The notes below the pieces were generated by a model. The model ran no database searches and was not told where the DNA came from. It worked only from the letters and a program-made list of their open reading frames with translations. The position numbers and the translations under genes are program-made. This document shows positions 59,601-64,000 of a stretch of DNA of 64,000 bases, in pieces; the first letter of the stretch is position 1, and each line of letters begins with the position of its first letter. The DNA is from Fremontodendron californicum (lineage: Eukaryota; Streptophyta; Magnoliopsida; Malvales; Malvaceae). The stretch is from NCBI GenBank assembly GCA_030761205.1, contig JAULJL010000011.1, positions 11,646,501 to 11,710,500 of the forward strand, read 5' to 3'.

Positions 59601-59645
<45 letters not shown>
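59581..59645. repeat. (CT)n(TA)n microsatellite
   Basis: A CT run at 59583-59602 passes into a TA run to 59645. Confidence 0.97.
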
Positions 59646-59651
<6 letters not shown>

Positions 59652-60064
59652 TAAAAATTGTTTGTAACCTCTATGAAATTTAAAAGCCACAAAATGTAAC
59701 TTTTAACAAAAATAAAAACAATTTTAGAACACAATTAATTAAATTAGAATGTAATAACAAAATTACTAAGAGCAAATTGTCATAGCTTAATTATAATGTC
59801 TTTCAAACTACCTAAATTATCCTTATTTATTCAAATAAGAAGTGAAAAATACAATATAAATAAAATTTATCAACTGAGTTGGTATCCAATTAACTCATAA
59901 CAGTAACTCAATCAACTATTTTAATATTAATATAGATATAAATAAGGAAATATGACATTATCTCTAAATATAAACATAATTTTAAAATTTTGGGTTTGGA
60001 TGTCGGGTTAGAGACAAAATCTAATATCTAACATCTCACATCTAGTGAAAGTTGTCTACATAAC
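59646..60064. other. AT-rich DNA, nothing recognised
   Basis: No frame or repeat beyond short AT runs. Confidence 0.5.
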
Positions 60065-61292
60065 TTAGTATGATGACATGTATGCTTGAGAAACAAAATA
60101 AGGTGAAGGGGATATTTTAGGTATTGCAATAGAAAGTTAGGGATTGGTGTGAGAGTTTATGTGTAGATATATAGAGTTATTTTGGTAAAACCTAATTTGA
60201 TATTGAATTTATTTATTTATTTAATTTTAGATTTTAATTTATAGGTCTATAGTTGAGTTATATATATCGATTTTATAATGTGGCTTGACAATGAAATAAT
60301 TTTTTTTATATCTATATTTTTGAGATATTAAAATTATTTCTTATGATGATAAATATTTCATAATGATACATGTAATACAAATCTAACATCTAACATCTAA
60401 TGAAAGTTGTCTACATAACTTAGGATCCATATGGATGGACGGTGAGATTGGTTTCGGTGAGATTGGTTTCGGTGAGATTAAAAACAGCGGTGGCGGTGAG
60501 ATTGGGTACTGTAGCGATGAGATTAAAATCAGCGGTGAAATATGTGTTTGGATTCAAACGCAGCGGTGGCGGTGAGATGAATTATAGTGAGAAAGGAAAA
60601 TGATCATTAAGGGCATTAGATTAAAATGTGTATATATATAATAAATAATTAAAAATATATTTATATTAAATAAATTATATTTATATTAAATAATAATTAA
60701 AAAATTTTAAAAATATATTTATGTTAAAAAGTAAATTATCATTAAGGGTATTAAATTAAAATATGTATAGATATAATAAATAATTAAAAATTATTGAAAT
60801 TTTATTTATATTAAATAATAAAATATACACTAAAATTATATTTATATTAAATAATAATAATTAAAAATTATATTTATATTTATATTAAATAATAATATAA
60901 ATAATTAAAAATTATATTTATATTAAATAATAATTTAAAAAATTAAAATTTAAAAATAATAAAAAATAGTGGAGAGGGGTAAAAGAAAAATTATCCCCTC
61001 CACTGGACCCCCAGTCCAACACTTCCAGTGGAGGTGCATGCCAGTGGGGGCAAAATTCCCCCAAAAAAAAAATTGGATTCCACCGCACCAAATGAACCCT
61101 TAGTATGATGACATGTATGCTTGAGAAAAAAATAATGTGAAAGGGATATTTTAGGTATTGCAATAGAAAGTTAGGGATTGGGGTGAGAGTTTATGTGTAG
61201 ATATATAGAGTTTTTTTTGGTAAAATCTAATTTGATATTGAATTTATTTATTTATTTTATTTTAGATTTTTATTTATAGGTCTAGAGTTGAG

Positions 61293-61328
<36 letters not shown>

Positions 61329-61440
61329 TTTATAAAGTGGCTTGACAATGAAATAAATTTTTTTATATCTATATTTTTGAGATATTAAAATTATTTCTTA
61401 TGATGATAAATATTTCATAATGATACATGTAATACAAATA
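60065..61440. repeat. Tandem duplication (~350 bp units) with a MITE at the junction
   Basis: TTAGTATGATGACATGTATGC begins at 60065 and again at 61100. Both copies run through AGGTATTGCAATAGAAAGTT and TGGCTTGACAATGAAATAA. The MITE at 60423-61099 sits exactly between them. The second copy has an expanded (TA)n at about 61294-61324. Confidence 0.9.
60423..61099. mobile_element. PIF/Harbinger (Tourist)-type MITE, TSD TTA
   Basis: 677 bp starting GGATCCATATGGATGGACGG and, reversed from the right, GGGTTCATTTGGTGCGGTGG. It is flanked by TTA (60420-60422, 61100-61102). The intact order CATAACTTAGTATG at about 60059-60072 shows the empty site. The left end has GGTGAGATT repeats (60440-60560); the right has a GTGGAGG-type GC-rich patch. 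No coding capacity. Confidence 0.82.
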
Positions 61441-61479
61441 TATTTTTTAAAATTACTTTGATCATTTTAAAAAATTACA

Positions 61480-62250
61480 GAAAGTTACAACAAATATTAC
61501 CTTTACACATAATATATATTGTAATTCCTTAACAAACTAAGTAACATGAAAGAATAATAATTTAAGTTTTTATTACATAAATATATTATATGCTAGTGTA
61601 AAGATTTAAGTAAAATATAATAAATTTTTGTAACAAAGATTATATAAGTTGTAATTCTTCTTAACTGGGATAGTTGTTGTAAATTATAACAACTATTATC
61701 TCTACTCATAATATATTCTGTAATTTCTAATAAAAATTTTAATTATGATAAAATGTGTTAAGTCATATTGCATAATTTTATTATCTTGTACTATAATAGT
61801 TTCAACAATTTGTAATAAATTAAAGTAATTATTTAAAAAGTTGTAGTTCTCTCACAAGCGAATGAAAGTTACAACAAATATTACCTTTGTATATAATATA
61901 CGTTGTAATTTCTTAACAAACCATATAACATGAAAGAATAATGATATAAGTTTTCATAACGTAATTATATTATAATGTACTGTAATAATTTACATAATAA
62001 ATGTCTATAACAAGGATAATATAAGTTGTAATTATTCTTAACTGGAAACTAAAAGTAAATTATAGCAATTATCATCTCTACACATAATATATTCAGTAAA
62101 TTATAATAAATAATTTTAATTATGATAAAATATGTTAATTCATATTACATAATTTTCTTATCTGTTACTATAATAATAATTACATAATAGATTTTGATTT
62201 TATCATTTTTTTTCTTATCTTTTGTAAATGACGTTATTTATAATAAAAAC
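61480..62250. repeat. ~384-bp AT-rich tandem duplication (diverged)
   Basis: AAAGTTACAACAAATATTACC occurs at 61480 and 61865. Each is followed by AACATGAAAGAATAAT and ATATAAGTTGTAATT in the same order. No coding capacity. Confidence 0.82.
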
Positions 62251-62307
62251 ATGTAACTATAACAAAGTTTAGTATTTCACTCTTTCTAACAAAAGTTGTA
62301 AAAACAT

Positions 62308-64000
62308 TGTAGACACCTAATTTTGTCCGGACCCCTAAACAAGGTACGTTTTTCCTTCAAACCTGAGTTTCTAAATTTACCTCAATTCCATGGCTTAATG
62401 GTTTGACACTTGGGCTCGGCAAGGTGGGCAAAGCCGGTTTTAACATTTTCGTTTGAAAAGTCAAAAATGAAAAAGTCAAAGTTGACCAAAGTCAAAGTTG
62501 ACAAAAGTCAAAGTCAAAGAGGAAAAAGTCAACTTTGGAAAATCAAGATTAAAGGAAAATTTGAATGTTAAAGAGGTAATCTTGATGATTGAAAGTCAAC
62601 TTTGAATATTGGAGGGATATGTGGTTGGAATAAAATGGTGGAAAAGGTTGTTTGGAAAATTCAAGATAATTTTGGGAGCCCAACTTAAAAATCCAAGTGG
62701 TAGAAATTGTTGGAAATTTTAGAAGCCCAACTTGGAATTTTGGTAGAAACTTGGTGGAAGATGAAAGTCCATTTTTTTTTAATCCAAGTCATATGGAAAT
62801 TTGGTGAAAATTGGAAACCCATTTTTTATATCCAAGTTGTAAAAAAATTGATGGAAAATGGAAGCCCAATTTTTAAAGAGCCAAAGGATAGGAAATTTGG
62901 TAGAGGTTGGAAGCCCATTTTTTATACCCAAATGGTAGGAAGATGGAAGCCCAATTTTTAAAGAGAAAAATGATGAAAAATTTGGTGAAAGTTGGAAGCC
63001 CCTTTTTTTTATCTAAGTAATAAGAAATTTGGTAAAAGATGGAGGCCCAATTCTTAAAACCCAAGTGATAGGAAGTTGGGTAAGAAGGTGAGAGCCCAAC
63101 TTTTAATGTCTAAGTAGGAGGATTTTTGGTGGATGTTAAAGTCCATGTAGGAGAATGGATGGAAGAAAGATGGGTGAAATTAGAAACAACAAAAAAGTTG
63201 TAGGAAAAATGTAAGAATAAGCATAAGGTAAAGTTGTAATAAAATGGAAGAGTGGAGGATGCTTTTGGAAGACCAAATGATAACTTAGTAAATAAGTTAA
63301 TGAGTCACATGAGAAAAGGCATGACTCGTCAAGGTAGGACATGAGTCATCCAAAGAGGTTGGAAGGTCATTGGTGGGTGAATAAGGAGATGCCATTTGGC
63401 TAAAAAGAGAAGGATCTAGAGAAAGCTAAAAGGTAAGGGAATGCCAAGTGGCTAAAAAAAAGATGATAGCTTGGGAGAATACTTGGGGAGTGTTTTCATT
63501 TTTTTGGGGAGAAGAAAAAAAAAAGAAAAAAGAAAGAAAAAAAGAGAGGAGAAAGGGTTTTCATTCTTGGAAAAGTTAGAGGAGGTAACTTTCTTTTCTT
63601 GTTCTTGATTTCTTCTTGTCCATATTTTCTTCTTTTTTCAAGCTTTAAAGTTCTTCAAAAAAAAATTTATTAAAAAGACTACTCTTTTCTTCTAAACTTT
63701 TTTTTTTTTAAAGTTTTAAGAATGCTTCTAAATACTTTCTTGTTATTTTCAAAATAAAAGATGACATGACTTGATTTACTTTCATGAATGTTCTTTATGC
63801 TTGTTTTTGCTACTTGTTGTGCCTGTATTGCTTGCCTTGATATTGGTTCATTGTGGTGCATGCTTCTTGATATCTATGTTATCTTTTCTTGAAAACAAAG
63901 ATGGTTATGAGCTTGATGATCTTTGGTCATTTCGGTTTTAGGTGATAGTTGAGCCGGATTAACAATCCATGAGAGCAACTTTGAGCCAACCACTTTGTTA
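62308..64000 (+). repeat. Start of another LTR, runs off the window
   Basis: Begins TGTAGACACCTAATTTTGTC, the same terminus as the Ogre-like LTRs, but after ~35 bp the sequence is different. It shares only the AAAGTCAA(A/C) repeat style (62458-62545). At 62690-63080 an irregular ~60-bp repeat carries GGAAGCCCA(A/T)TTTTT and GAAATTTGGT words. No gene; the minus-strand frames are the reverse of this repeat. The end is not in the window. Confidence 0.75.

Noticed and set aside
59466..59654. 62-codon ORF ending in an (IY)n run
   Set aside because: It spans the inverted LTR end and a TA microsatellite.

Overview
This is repeat-dominated nuclear DNA of a flowering plant, probably a eudicot. It holds nested LTR retrotransposons, MITEs, minisatellites and broken host-gene pieces. 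The only intact long reading frames sit inside one young retrotransposon. I see no rRNA or tRNA gene, no CRISPR array and no bacterial features. The species cannot be named from the sequence alone.

Layout 1-22101: a decayed minus-strand Ty3/gypsy element fills the background. Its 3' end lies left of the window. Its tRNA-iMet-type PBS is at 21769-21780 and its 318-bp 5' LTR at 21784-22101. Its RT is split by a solo LTR (1313-2822, TSD ATAGT). Its gag is split by a decayed minus-strand Ty1/copia element (4299-21303). The copia 5' LTR is in turn split by a plus-strand, 9,095-bp Athila-like element (11643-20737). That element has two 1,917-bp LTRs that look identical, a tRNA-Asp-type PBS and a PPT, but no protease active site, RT, RNase H or integrase.

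The main finding is what this Athila-like element carries. ORF1 (13706-14644) is a gag-linker/pre-protease remnant. ORF2 (15168-15704) is a basic cysteine-rich protein whose central motif resembles the nucleic-acid-binding proteins of carlavirus-type plant RNA viruses (family Betaflexiviridae). ORF3 (16070-16717) is a complete intronless LOG-like protein, the family that activates cytokinins. ORF2 and ORF3 each begin just after a strong splice-acceptor-like sequence, which suggests spliced messages. The element is flanked by a 72-bp direct repeat instead of the usual 5-bp TSD. One reading is a mobile element that may blunt host silencing (ORF2) and alter cytokinin state in its host cell (ORF3). 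Both roles are inferred.

Layout 22102-30205: low-coding host DNA with several MITE-like elements. These are a 1.6-kb TIR element, a GC-rich hAT-type MITE with TSD GTGATAGG, and a near-palindromic Mutator-like MITE. A 514-bp unit repeated three times in tandem carries two exon-like pieces of a nucleobase-ascorbate-transporter-like gene.

Layout 30206-59551: two related large non-autonomous elements of Ogre/Tat type. The first (30206-48487, TSD GGTGG) has LTRs of 4.1 and 4.9 kb, two tandem broken gag regions and no pol. The second keeps only the gag C-terminus, the 3' region and a 5.4-kb LTR. Each has a different minisatellite in the same place before the 3' LTR (180-bp against 80-bp units). 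A PB1-domain kinase-like pseudogene piece lies between them, and an inverted LTR piece follows the last LTR.

Layout 59552-64000: AT-rich DNA with microsatellites, a tandem duplication with a PIF/Harbinger-type MITE at its junction (TSD TTA), another AT-rich tandem repeat, and the start of a further LTR that runs off the window.
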